From contig CP114179.1 of assembly GCA_039555135.1 (NCBI GenBank), forward strand, positions 3,968,001 through 4,032,000: a stretch of 64,000 nt of DNA. Reading direction: 5' to 3'. The stretch comes from Phycisphaeraceae bacterium D3-23 (lineage in GTDB: Bacteria; Planctomycetota; Phycisphaerae; Phycisphaerales; Phycisphaeraceae). Position 1 is the first letter of the stretch. Each line of letters opens with the position of its first letter. Below, piece by piece: positions 24,840 to 34,182 of the stretch. The translations under genes and the position numbers were made by a program. The notes under the pieces were generated by a model that was not told where the DNA came from, ran no database searches, and worked only from the letters and a program-made list of their open reading frames with translations.

Positions 24840-25504
24840 CTACTTGCTGACGTGCGGGTTGCCCTTGACCCAGAACCGTAGCGGCTGATCGACCCAGTCG
24901 CCGGCGTAGTCGATGCCGATGCGTGGTCCCGAGGCGATGCGGTGGGTGGGGAGCTTCCGGGCGCGGGCCTGCTCGACCCAAAGCCGATCGCCGGTGCAGA
25001 GGTCGGCGGCGTTGAGGTCGCGGTCGATGGCGAGGGCCTGGCAGAGCTTGGCGGGCCCCGAGCAGAGGTCGGTGTCGCGCATGGGCTTTTTGTTTTTTGC
25101 AGTGCGGTTTCGTTGCATCGTGTCGAGGCCTTCGACCGGTTGGAGCGCGCGCGGAGGAGTACGGCCTGTGGGTGTTGCTCGTCGCGGGTGACGAGGTTCA
25201 TGCAGTAGTGCATCCCGTAGGTGAAGTAGACGTAGCACGTTCCGCCGCGCTGCCACATGGCGTCGTTGCGTGGGGTGCGGCGTCCGCCGAAGGTGTGGGC
25301 GGCGCGGTCGTCGGGCCCGAGGTAGGCCTCGGTCTCGACGATGAGTCCGGCGAGGCGCGTGCCGTCGAGGAGTGTACGGACGAGTCGTTGGCCGAGGAGC
25401 GCTTGGGCGACGGCGTTAGTGTCGCGCTGGTAGAACGCGCGCTCGATGCGCGGGAGGTCGCCACGCGGCACGGGGAGCAGACGTGGTGCGTCAGCCGGTG
25501 GCAT
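24840..25504 (-). pseudogene. mpg: 3-methyladenine DNA glycosylase (AAG/MPG), frameshifted as read
   Basis: The enzyme excises alkylated purines. The first part (25504 to about 25150) reads LAGLIVETEAYLGPDDRAAH with the catalytic Glu, and YVYFTYGMHYCMNLV; the frame then changes and the rest reads LQPVEGLDTM, DLCSGPAKLCQAL, GPRIGIDYAGDW and RFWVKGNPHVSK, ending at 24840. The break falls in GCGCGCGCG (25145-25153), where removing two bases restores the consensus LLRALQPVEG. It may be a sequencing or assembly error, a recent mutation or a slippage-prone switch. The start overlaps the upstream gene by 14 bases. Confidence 0.85.
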
Positions 25505-26754
25505 CGGTGTTCGGTTTGCCGGGGAGGACGCTGAGGATGAGCGTGAGCAGCAGTCCGGCGAGTGCGATTGCGCCGCCGACGAGAATGAGCGGCCTGGCGG
25601 TGGTGCTGCGGATCGCCACCCAGCGCGGCGGAGTATCGCCCTCCCATGGCCCGGGCGCTAGGACGATCTCGCGCAGCGTCGGTTGCGGAGCGGCGGGTCG
25701 GTAGTCCATCTCCTGATCGCCTGCGAGGGGAGCGCGTGATCGCGGGGATGATCTGACGGGTCACGGGGTGGGTATCGACGACACGCATCGTGACTGCGGA
25801 CGCGGCCGTGTCGGGCTCGGCGGCGATAGCGAAGCCGAGGTCCTTGCTGGCGAGCGTATAAGCGAGGCGGACCTGGCCGAGCCCCGCGATGTCGTAGGTC
25901 TGCGGCGGCAGCACGCGTTGACCAGCGGCGAGGTCGAAGGGCAGCCAGACGAATGTTTCGCCTGCGGGGCCGGCGGCGCTGTTGGCGGTGAAGCGCAGCG
26001 CCACGAGCGCCCGGTCGGGGCAGTCCCGCAGCGGCCAGTCGCGATCGACCGCCGGGGTTGGGGTCGGCGTCAGCATAGGTACAACCGTGTCTGGTTCGAT
26101 ATCGATACGGCTTCTGTCTGGCGTGAGCGTCCCGTCGGCGATGTAGGCGACGGCGTGGACTTGTGCGCGGTAGTTGAGTTGCGAGCGTAGTCCCGGCTGT
26201 TGGTGCAGCGGGATCGAAAGTTCGCCGAGTCCGCTGTCGTGCCACAGCGGGAGCCCATCAATCGGGACTTGTTGTGGCTGCTCGTTGCCGACCTGCACGA
26301 AAAGGACACGCTGGGCCGGGTCGAGGTAGCGCGTTTGAAACGCGGCGGCCTCGTCGCCGATCGTTTGCACCGCGATGAGACCGCGTGTCTGGAAGCGCCA
26401 GCTTGTGGATTGCCCGAGTGTTGTGATGGCGACACCGACGACGAAGATAAACACGCCGATGTTCCGCCAGCGCCACGCCACCCGGCGGAGCGTCGTCCAT
26501 AACATCACGCAGACCCAAAGCAGCAGCGCAACTTGGAACGGTGTCCATCGCAGCACGCCGACCTGCGTCGCGTCGATCCATTGTGTCTGCCAGAGATACC
26601 GCCCGCCGACCGGCACCAGCGCGGCCGCGATATAGCCCATGACCAACACCGCTAGGGAAGCAAGCACCCACCACGAGCTGAACAGCCGGGTCGCCCAGCG
26701 CAGCGGCGCGGGGAGCTGGTCGTCGGGGTGGGGCGGGGGTGTCGGTGTGGGCAC
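25491..26754 (-). pseudogene. ResB-like membrane protein (cytochrome c biogenesis?), frameshifted as read
   Basis: From GTG 26754 the protein has three N-terminal membrane helices (WVLASLAVLVMGYIAAALV, FQVALLLWVCVMLW, IGVFIFVVGVAITTLG), then a large probably periplasmic domain of about 230 residues. The frame then changes near 25727-25730 (a run of four G on the plus strand), and the other frame continues LAGDQEMDYRPAAPQP and ends with a fourth helix (PLILVGGAIALAGLLLTLIL). Removing one base in the run joins the two. The topology resembles ResB, but no motif proves it. Immediately followed by mpg. Confidence 0.55.
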
Positions 26755-26780
26755 GCGGTCGGCTCGGTTGAGGGGCGGCG

Positions 26781-26786
26781 ATTATA
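26781..26786 (-). promoter_or_regulatory. -10 element upstream of the ResB-like gene
   Basis: TATAAT on the minus strand, a perfect consensus, lies 26 bases before GTG 26754. No good -35 is visible. Confidence 0.4.
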
Positions 26787-26821
26787 GAGCCCACGGTTGG
26801 CCGAGGTTTGGCGCGGCCGGT

Positions 26822-26827
26822 TATACT
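26822..26827 (+). promoter_or_regulatory. -10 element upstream of crcB
   Basis: TATACT lies 31 bases before ATG 26859, so crcB has a short leader. I looked for a fluoride riboswitch in the leader and did not find its conserved parts. Confidence 0.35.
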
Positions 26828-26858
26828 CGCCCGCTTCGTTGCTGGGACGCACCGCACT

Positions 26859-27242
26859 ATGTGGAAGACGCTGGTTGGCATCGCGATCGCCGGGGCCGTG
26901 GGCACCCTCGCCCGCTACGGGCTGAGCACGCTCATCGACCGAAAGTTCGAGCACAGCTTCTACGGCACGCTCGCCGCCAACGCGCTGGGCTGCCTGCTCT
27001 TCGGTGTCGTCCTCGCCTGGGTGCTCGCCCGGGTCTCGACCGACCCGAATCACCCGGCCCGGCTGATCCTGCTCACCGGCTTCATGGGCGCGTTCACCAC
27101 GTTCTCGGCCTACGCCTACCTCAGCCACGACCTGATCGGCCGACAGCAGTGGGGCGCCGCGCTGGGTCACATCCTTGCGCACAACGTGCTGGGCATCGCG
27201 CTCTTCGTCGCCGGCCTGGCGCTGGGCAGCAAGCTCGCATAA
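26859..27242 (+). CDS. crcB: Fluoride channel Fluc/CrcB
   Basis: CrcB exports fluoride as a dual-topology dimer in the inner membrane. The 127-residue protein starts MWKTLVGIAIAGAVGTLARYGLS and has four hydrophobic helices; the signature GFMGAFTTFSAYAYLS (residues about 76-91) with the TTFS break and the helix-1 Arg are present. ATG 26859 gives the typical length; the frame is open further upstream without family resemblance. It is divergent from the ResB-like gene. Confidence 0.92.
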   Translation: MWKTLVGIAIAGAVGTLARYGLSTLIDRKFEHSFYGTLAANALGCLLFGVVLAWVLARVSTDPNHPARLILLTGFMGAFTTFSAYAYLSHDLIGRQQWGAALGHILAHNVLGIALFVAGLALGSKLA

Positions 27243-27416
27243 TCGCAACACTGCCCCCTCCGTCAAGCCGTGGCGGAGTCCGCGAAGCTTCGGATCGCGT
27301 GCCCGATCCATCCCTCGTTCCCCGCCACGCCCCCGTGGAACCCCTCAGCCCCACACCCATCTGATCCCGCTATCATATGGGGTTTGGCTTTTGCCCAACC
27401 CCCCGGACGCCTTGAT

Positions 27417-29480
27417 ATGCCTGCCCCCGAGACGACACTGACACCCGCCCCCGACGCGCTGACCTCCGCCGTCGTCCGCTTCGCCGGCGACTCGGGCGAC
27501 GGCATGCAGCTCGCGGGCACCCAGTTCACCGACACCTCCGCGCTCGTCGGCAACGACGTCGCAACCCTGCCCGACTACCCGGCCGAGATCCGCGCGCCCG
27601 CCGGCACCGTGGCCGGTGTGTCGGGGTTCCAGATCAACTTCGCGGCCCAGGCGATCTTCACGCCCGGCGACCAGGTCAACGCGCTCGTCGCCATGAACCC
27701 CGCCGCGTTCAAGGCCCACATCACCGACGTCGAGCCCGGCGGGATCGTCATCGTCAACGACAGCGAGTTCTCCAAGACCAACCTCAAGAAGGCCGGGTAC
27801 CCCGTGCCCGAGGGCAGCAAGGTCCCGTACAACCCGCTCGAAGACGAGCAGCTCATCCAGAAGTACAAGCTGCTGCGCATCCCGATCACGAAGCTGAACC
27901 AGGAGGCGCTCAAGGACAGCGGGCTGTCACCGAAAGACATCAATCGCTGCAAGAATATGTACGCGCTCGGGCTGGTGTACTGGCTCTACGAGCGGCCGCT
28001 CGATACGACGATCCGCCACATGACCGAGGTCTTTGCCGAGAAGAAGGGCAAGCCCGAGGTCGCAGATGCCAACATCGCGGCGCTCAAGGCCGGCTACTTC
28101 ATGGGCGAGACGGCCGAGCTGTTCCCGGGCCGCTACCGCGTCGCGCCCGCGCCGATCAGGCCCGGCACGTACCGCAAGGTCACGGGCAACGAGGCGCTGG
28201 CGATGGGGCTCGTTGCTGCGGCCGAGCTCGCGAAGAAGAAGCTGCACTACTGCACCTACCCGATCACCCCGGCCAGCGACATCCTGCACTACCTCGCGCC
28301 GCAGAAGCACTTCGGCGTCCGCACGTTCCAGGCCGAGGACGAGATCGCCGCGGTCTGCGCCGCGATCGGCGTCGCGTTCGCGGGCCAGCTCGGTGTCACC
28401 GGCACGTCGGGCCCGGGGCTCGCGCTCAAGGGCGAAGCGATCGGGCTCGCCGTGATGACCGAGCTGCCGCTGGTGATTGTGGATGTCCAGCGCGGTGGCC
28501 CATCGACAGGTCTACCGACCAAGACCGAGCAGTCCGACCTGTGGCAGGCGATGCTCGGCCGCAACGGCGACTGCCCGGCCGTGGTCCTCGCGCCCCAGTC
28601 CCCGGGCGACTGCTTTGGCGCCGCGATCGAGGCCTGCCGCATCGCGTTGACCCGTATGGTCCCCGTGCTGCTGCTCACCGACGGCTACATCGCCAACGGC
28701 TCCGAGCCCTGGCGCATCCCGCAGGCCGACGGGCTTGAGCCGATCGAGGTGAAGCATGCCCCAACGAGCCGTGACCGTCAGGGAGCGGGGCCTAGCGCGA
28801 ATGGTGATGGCCAAGCCAACACCTTTGAGCCCTACACCCGCGATGAAAACCTGACCCGCCCCTGGGCCGTGCCCGGCAGCCCCGGCACCGAGCACCGCCT
28901 GGGCGGGCTCGAAAAACAGAACAACACCGGCAACGTCAGCTACGACCCCGAGAACCACCAGCTCATGACCCGTATCCGCGCCGAGAAAGTCGCGCGCGTG
29001 GTCAACATGGTGCCCGACCTCGAAGTGCATGGTGGCACAGGCTTCCAGCCTGTGGATGGTGCTGGGAAAACCGATGACAGGCAGGATGCCTGTCCCACCG
29101 GCGACCTGCTTGTCCTTGGCTGGGGTGGTCCCTACGGCTCGATCCGCACCGCCGTTGACAACGCCCGCGCGGCCGGCAAAAGTGTCAGCGCCGCGCAGCT
29201 CCGTTACCTCAACCCGATGCCCGCGAACCTCGGCGAGGTGCTCAAGCGCTTCGACAAGGTGCTCATCCCCGAGCTCAACAACGGCCAGCTCCGCCTGCTC
29301 ATCCGCGGCAAGTTCCTCGTCGACGCGCGCGGGCTCAACCGCATCCAGGGCAAGCCCTTCCGCATCGAAGAGATCGAGCAGGCCATCGACCTGATGCTCT
29401 CGGGCGCGTGGGGCGACGCCGAGGCGCTCTACCCGCAGGACGGCAGGGTCGATCCGGACGCCCAGGCGTTGGGGGTGTAG
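27417..29480 (+). CDS. korA: 2-oxoacid:ferredoxin oxidoreductase, fused gamma/alpha subunit (KorA type)
   Basis: With KorB it oxidises a 2-oxoacid, probably 2-oxoglutarate, to its CoA ester using ferredoxin. The N-terminal 200 residues form the gamma domain (VVRFAGDSGDGMQLAG at residues 18-33), followed by the alpha domain (GNEALAMGLVAAAELA, YPITPASDILHYLA, TSGPGLALKGEAIGLAV). Two palindromic modules sit in frame: 28758-28791 (codes SRDRQGAGP) and 29031-29099 (codes TGFQPVDG...RQDACPT), placed between conserved blocks. ATG 27417 is chosen; a longer frame exists. korB lies 660 bases downstream, separated by two small genes. Confidence 0.92.
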   Translation: MPAPETTLTPAPDALTSAVVRFAGDSGDGMQLAGTQFTDTSALVGNDVATLPDYPAEIRAPAGTVAGVSGFQINFAAQAIFTPGDQVNALVAMNPAAFKAHITDVEPGGIVIVNDSEFSKTNLKKAGYPVPEGSKVPYNPLEDEQLIQKYKLLRIPITKLNQEALKDSGLSPKDINRCKNMYALGLVYWLYERPLDTTIRHMTEVFAEKKGKPEVADANIAALKAGYFMGETAELFPGRYRVAPAPIRPGTYRKVTGNEALAMGLVAAAELAKKKLHYCTYPITPASDILHYLAPQKHFGVRTFQAEDEIAAVCAAIGVAFAGQLGVTGTSGPGLALKGEAIGLAVMTELPLVIVDVQRGGPSTGLPTKTEQSDLWQAMLGRNGDCPAVVLAPQSPGDCFGAAIEACRIALTRMVPVLLLTDGYIANGSEPWRIPQADGLEPIEVKHAPTSRDRQGAGPSANGDGQANTFEPYTRDENLTRPWAVPGSPGTEHRLGGLEKQNNTGNVSYDPENHQLMTRIRAEKVARVVNMVPDLEVHGGTGFQPVDGAGKTDDRQDACPTGDLLVLGWGGPYGSIRTAVDNARAAGKSVSAAQLRYLNPMPANLGEVLKRFDKVLIPELNNGQLRLLIRGKFLVDARGLNRIQGKPFRIEEIEQAIDLMLSGAWGDAEALYPQDGRVDPDAQALGV
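28758..28791 (+). repeat. In-frame GCCCC...GGGGC insert in korA
   Basis: GCCCC and GGGGC bracket 24 bases coding TSRDRQGA within a stretch (about residues 449-468) that appears extra relative to the KorA pattern (IEVKHA then FEPYTRDE). The boundaries of the insert are uncertain. Confidence 0.45.
29031..29099 (+). repeat. In-frame TGFQPV/RQDAC palindromic module in korA
   Basis: GGTGGCACAGGC and GCCTGTCCCACC form the outer arms (11 of 12 pairs); inner hairpins are ACAGGC-ttcca-GCCTGT and ACAGGC-aggat-GCCTGT. It codes GGTGFQPVDG...RQDACPT between PDLEVH and GDLLVLGWGG. Confidence 0.85.
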
Positions 29481-29482
29481 CC

Positions 29483-29710
29483 ATGCCCATCGAGCTCACC
29501 GACGAACGACGCAAGCACCTGATCGCGCAGATCACGTCCTTCATGTACGACGAGCTCGACACTGAGATCGGCGAGTTGCGTGCGACGCTCGTGCTCGAGT
29601 TCATGATGAAACACAGCGCCGCCGAGGCGTACAACCAGGGCGTCACGGACTGCCGGGCGTACCTGACCAACAAGCTGGCCGATATGGAGATCGACCTGCA
29701 CGAGGATTAG
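29483..29710 (+). CDS. DUF2164 family protein
   Basis: A 75-residue soluble helical protein that begins MPIELTDERRKHLIAQITSF and includes LDTEIGELRATLVLEFMM and AYNQGVTDCRAYL, which match the small DUF2164 family of unknown function. The ATG lies 2 bases after the korA stop, within the kor gene set, so it is probably co-transcribed. No metal-binding or catalytic motif is visible. Confidence 0.75.
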   Translation: MPIELTDERRKHLIAQITSFMYDELDTEIGELRATLVLEFMMKHSAAEAYNQGVTDCRAYLTNKLADMEIDLHED

Positions 29711-29711
29711 T

Positions 29712-30101
29712 TTGAATCAGCTATTCAAAGAAGATGATGCAGGGTACAGGTTCGTCAGCAACCGAACGCTGGTTGGTGCGTTTGGCGTTTTCGTACTCTT
29801 TCTGGCAGGCTTAGGTGTTCTGCTTGCGATGCGTCAAAGTGACGTGGCGCGTGGGGAAGATTTTTTGTTCTTCGGGGCGATTCTTGTGTTGTTCCTCGTG
29901 ATTGGCTTTACTCTGATTTACGTTGCTTGGCGTGGCCGTATCCCGATTTGGGTTCAATCCGTCATGCAAATCGACAGTGAGGGAAATGAGGTGCCTACAG
30001 GTGACCCAACGCTGGACAAAGAGATTTCTGTGTTTTGGCCGATATCGCTCATCCTGCTCGCATTTGCGGGTTCCATCCTCGTCTATGTTTTCGTCCTATA
30101 G
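29712..30101 (+). CDS. Hypothetical three-helix membrane protein
   Basis: TTG 29712 begins a 129-residue protein one base after the DUF2164 stop. It has three hydrophobic helices (LVGAFGVFVLFLAGLGVLLA at 21-40, FGAILVLFLVIGFTLIYVAW at 54-73, and PISLILLAFAGSILVYVFVL at the end). G+C is clearly lower than in korA and korB. No family is recognised. It interrupts the kor gene set and is probably co-transcribed with it. Confidence 0.6.
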   Translation: MNQLFKEDDAGYRFVSNRTLVGAFGVFVLFLAGLGVLLAMRQSDVARGEDFLFFGAILVLFLVIGFTLIYVAWRGRIPIWVQSVMQIDSEGNEVPTGDPTLDKEISVFWPISLILLAFAGSILVYVFVL

Positions 30102-30143
30102 TCTGAGTCCACACAGCTGATTCAGTAGCCCGAGTTTTAATCC

Positions 30144-31157
<1,014 letters not shown>

Positions 31158-31179
31158 GGATCTAATCCTGGCTCAAACT

Positions 31180-31209
31180 AAAGCCCTGCCGTGGCCACGG
31201 CCGGGCTTT
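31180..31209. terminator. Bidirectional terminator between korB and the SDR gene
   Basis: AAAGCCC-T-GCCGTGG pairs with CCACGGC-C-GGGCTTT around the dyad centre with one mismatch; A and T runs flank it in both orientations. It overlaps the stop codon of the convergent SDR gene. Confidence 0.65.
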
Positions 31210-31930
31210 ACGGGCTCGCCAGCACAAACGTCTCCCCGCTCGCCATCGTCGTCTCGCCCGTGATGCAGTCCGCGATCGCCTCGGCGACCTGCTCGGGCGA
31301 GAGCGTCTTGTCTTTGGGCAGCATCTTTTCGTCGAACATCGCACGCAGCATCTGGGTCTCGATCGCGCCGGGCGCGATCGAATACGCCTTGATGCCGACC
31401 GGATGGCCCTCATCCGCAGTGGCTTTGGTCAGTAGGTTGACCGCGGCTTTGGTGGCGCCGTAGATGTTGAAGCCGGGGAACGGGTCGATCGACGCCATCG
31501 ACGAGACGTTGACGATGACGCCGTGCTTCTGCTGCTTGAACGTCGGCCAGCAGGCACGGATCGTATGGACCACGCCGTGGAAATTGATCGCGGTGCAGTC
31601 GGCCAGGGTGGCGTCCTCGACCTGGTCGATCGGCTGGAGCGGGGCATAGCCCGCGACGTTCGCGAGCGCGTCGATGCGGCCGTACGCCTCGACCGCGGCA
31701 TCGACCAGCGCTCGGACCGATGCGGCGTCCGTGATATCGGTGGGGACCGCAAGGGCGGCGCAGTTCGGGTCCGAAGCGCGCACCAGCGCGGCGGTCGCTT
31801 CGAGTGTCGCCGCCGTCCGGCCCGCCAGCACGCATCGGTAGCCCAGCCGACAAAGCTGCACTGCCAAGGCCCGGCCCACGCCGCTGCCGGCCCCGGTGAT
31901 GATCGCGACGGGTTGTTCATGCTCGGGCAT
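31208..31930 (-). CDS. Short-chain dehydrogenase/reductase
   Basis: A classical SDR: TGAGSGVGRAL (residues about 13-23) for NAD(P) binding, NVAG near residue 90, Ser in VNVSSMAS and the YGATK active site (YxxxK). ATG 31930 has AGGAG 7 bases upstream, which decides the start over the longer frame; the result is 240 residues, normal for SDRs. The substrate is unknown. It lies opposite the site-2 protease gene, back to back. Confidence 0.88.
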   Translation of the reverse strand: MPEHEQPVAIITGAGSGVGRALAVQLCRLGYRCVLAGRTAATLEATAALVRASDPNCAALAVPTDITDAASVRALVDAAVEAYGRIDALANVAGYAPLQPIDQVEDATLADCTAINFHGVVHTIRACWPTFKQQKHGVIVNVSSMASIDPFPGFNIYGATKAAVNLLTKATADEGHPVGIKAYSIAPGAIETQMLRAMFDEKMLPKDKTLSPEQVAEAIADCITGETTMASGETFVLASP

Positions 31931-32042
31931 TTCGGCTCCTGCTTTCGCAAAGGTGATGGGGGTCGTCCGGGATGATAGGCGGGCTTGCCCGGCTCGGCGG
32001 GGTGGCTGCAGTTTCCACCGCGTCGTGCACGACGAACGCACC

Positions 32043-32048
32043 TATACT
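32043..32048 (+). promoter_or_regulatory. -10 element of the site-2 protease gene
   Basis: TATACT ends 9 bases before ATG 32058, just outside the leaderless spacing seen elsewhere, so at most a very short leader is expected. Confidence 0.4.
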
Positions 32049-32057
32049 GACCCACCC

Positions 32058-32846
32058 ATGCAAAACGGCTCCTTCAAACTCTTCCGCGCCTTCGGTATCG
32101 ATGTCTTCCTGCACTGGTCGTGGTTCCTCATGGCTGTGCTGATTATCCCGCGCATGGGCTACTTCACGGGGCCCGATGCGCTGGTCTGGAAATCGCTGCT
32201 CTTCGTCTCGCTCTTCGTCATCGTCATCCTCCACGAGTTTGGCCACGCGCTCGCCTGCCGATCCGTCGGCGGGCAGGCGCGCAACATCGTGCTCTGGCCC
32301 CTGGGCGGCGTCGCGTTTGTGAACCCGCCCGCGCGCCCCGGCGCGGTGCTCTGGTCGATCGCGGCCGGCCCGCTGGTCAACGTCGTGCTCATCCCCGTCA
32401 CCGTCCTCGCCTACCTCGCCGTCGATGGTTGGAGCATCATCAACACCCCGTTCGCCGGCACGGACCTGCAGCTCTACGTCTTCGCCGTGATGGTGATGAA
32501 CCTCATGCTGCTCATCTTCAACATGCTCCCCGTCTACCCGCTCGACGGCGGGCAGGTGCTGATGTCGCTCTTGTGGTTCGTCGTCGGCCGGGTCAAGGCC
32601 TTGAAAATCGCGAGCTTCATCGGCCTCATCGCCGCAGGCGGGCTCGGCGTCCTCGCGCTGATGATGGGTGATATGTGGCTGCTGCTCATGACCGCCTTCG
32701 TCGGCTGGCAGGCGTTCAACGGCTTCCGCCTCGCCAACGCCATGGCCCGCATGGACCCCCGCCGCTTCGACGAACGCCTCGCCAAGCAGCACCAGGACCA
32801 GTCCGTCGACGACCGCGTCCGCGCGGACGTCGATCCGTGGCGCTGA
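32058..32846 (+). CDS. Site-2 protease family (M50) membrane metalloprotease
   Basis: The protein has about six hydrophobic helices, the zinc site HEFGH in ILHEFGHALA (about residues 59-68) and the third ligand in NMLPVYPLDGGQ. These match the M50 family of intramembrane proteases that release regulatory domains. It has no PDZ or CBS domain. ATG 32058 gives 262 residues. The substrate is unknown; the nearest neighbours do not suggest one. Confidence 0.9.
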   Translation: MQNGSFKLFRAFGIDVFLHWSWFLMAVLIIPRMGYFTGPDALVWKSLLFVSLFVIVILHEFGHALACRSVGGQARNIVLWPLGGVAFVNPPARPGAVLWSIAAGPLVNVVLIPVTVLAYLAVDGWSIINTPFAGTDLQLYVFAVMVMNLMLLIFNMLPVYPLDGGQVLMSLLWFVVGRVKALKIASFIGLIAAGGLGVLALMMGDMWLLLMTAFVGWQAFNGFRLANAMARMDPRRFDERLAKQHQDQSVDDRVRADVDPWR

Positions 32847-32867
32847 ACGACTCGGTAGTTCTTTTTA

Positions 32868-32971
32868 GACAGGATTACAGGATTACAGGATTTTCAGGAT
32901 TCACAGGATGATGCAGGGATCAGATGCGTCGTCTCTGATCCTGTTCATCCTGAAAATCTTGTAATCCTGTC
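32868..32971. repeat. GGATTAC palindromic element between the protease gene and mqnE
   Basis: Left part GACAGGATTACAGGATTACAGG...TTTTCAGGAT and right part ending ATCTTGTAATCCTGTC are inverted copies with small gaps; the left arm has an extra ACAGGATT unit. It fills the gap between two convergent genes and may act as terminator. Such GGATTACAGGATT elements are, from memory, seen in many bacterial intergenic regions. Confidence 0.75.
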
Positions 32972-32975
32972 AAAA

Positions 32976-34142
32976 CTAGACCGCCTGCAACTTTTCATCC
33001 ACGCGCCACTCCGCGCCGTCGCGGATGACGCGGCGGTACAGCGTGTCGCGTTCGATGGGGGTGTAGCCCGCTTCGCGGATGAGTTTTTGCAGATCGGCGG
33101 CCGTCGTTTCTTGGTGGGTGCTTGCGCCGCCGACCTTGGTGATGTCGTACCAGACGACGGTGCCGTCGACATCATCGACGCCCCAGTTCAGCGCGAGCTG
33201 GGCCATTGGTAGTGTCTGCATGATCCAGAAACACTTGACGTGGTCGAAGTTGTCCAGCATCAGCCGGCAGACCGCGAGCATGCGCAGGTTGTCCAGCCCC
33301 GTCGGCCCGGGCAGGTGCTCGAGTTCCGACCCGTCGGGGAAGAACGGCAGCGGGATGATCGTTTGGAAACGACCGGCGTGTCCCTGCTCGATCGCTTCGT
33401 CCTGTGCGTCGCGCAACAAGACCAGGTGGTTGATGCGGTCTTCGAGGGTCTCGACGTGGCCGTAGAGCATGGTGGCGTTGGACATGAGCCCGAGCTCGTG
33501 GGCGGTGCGGTGGACGTTGATCCATTCGAGCCCGCCGATCTTGCCGCGGAAGACTTCGTTGTGGACGCGGTCGTCGAAGACTTCTGCGCCGCCGCCGGGC
33601 AGTGAGCCGAGCCCGGCCTCGATGAGGTCTTCGAGCATGCCTTTGATCGTGCCGGCCCCGGGCTGGCCCTTGCGGTCACGCTTGTGGATGCGGGCGAGGT
33701 GGGTGAGCTCGACGGCGGTGAATGCCTTGAGGTGGATCGTCGGCGTCGCGGCGCGGACGGCCTTGAGCAGGTCGGTGTAGTAGTCGAACTTCAGCTTCGG
33801 ATGCAGCCCGCCGACGATGTGCATCTCGGTGGCGCCGGCCGCTGAAGCTTGCTCCGCCTGGGCGACGACTTCTTCGATGGAGTATTGGTACGCGCCGTCC
33901 TGGCCGGGCTTGCGGTGGAACTCGCAGAACTTGCATGAGAGGACGCAGAGGTTGGAGTAGTTGAGGTGGCGGTTGACGTTGTAGTAGGTCGCGTCGCCGT
34001 GGCGCTTATGGCGGACGTGGTGGGCGAGTTCGCCGAGGGTCCAGACATCGCGGGTGGTGAGCAGTGCGAGGCCGTCGGCGGCGTCGAGGCGCTCGCCGGC
34101 GTAGACCTTGTCGGCAATGGGTTGGAGGGCGGAGTCGTGCAT
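32976..34142 (-). CDS. mqnE: Aminodeoxyfutalosine synthase (radical SAM, futalosine menaquinone pathway)
   Basis: MqnE joins the enolpyruvyl-benzoate product of MqnA to SAM-derived adenosine, an early step of menaquinone synthesis by the futalosine route. The radical SAM cysteines are CVLSCKFC (about residues 68-75), followed by EMHIVGGLHPKLKFDYY and GGGAEVFDD, which are specific to MqnE/MqnC-type enzymes. ATG 34142 starts MHDSALQPIADKVYAGERL, a typical beginning; the upstream frame covers a repeat. Length 388. A TACCAT lies 9 bases before ATG, so a very short leader is possible. Confidence 0.92.
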   Translation of the reverse strand: MHDSALQPIADKVYAGERLDAADGLALLTTRDVWTLGELAHHVRHKRHGDATYYNVNRHLNYSNLCVLSCKFCEFHRKPGQDGAYQYSIEEVVAQAEQASAAGATEMHIVGGLHPKLKFDYYTDLLKAVRAATPTIHLKAFTAVELTHLARIHKRDRKGQPGAGTIKGMLEDLIEAGLGSLPGGGAEVFDDRVHNEVFRGKIGGLEWINVHRTAHELGLMSNATMLYGHVETLEDRINHLVLLRDAQDEAIEQGHAGRFQTIIPLPFFPDGSELEHLPGPTGLDNLRMLAVCRLMLDNFDHVKCFWIMQTLPMAQLALNWGVDDVDGTVVWYDITKVGGASTHQETTAADLQKLIREAGYTPIERDTLYRRVIRDGAEWRVDEKLQAV

Positions 34143-34182
34143 GGTTAGTAGATGGTAGGGCGGGGGTGGGGCGTGGGCAAAG

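Noticed and set aside
26760-26858. Fluoride riboswitch before crcB
   Set aside because: The conserved GGCGAUGG and CUGAUG.C.CCU parts are not found in the short leader.
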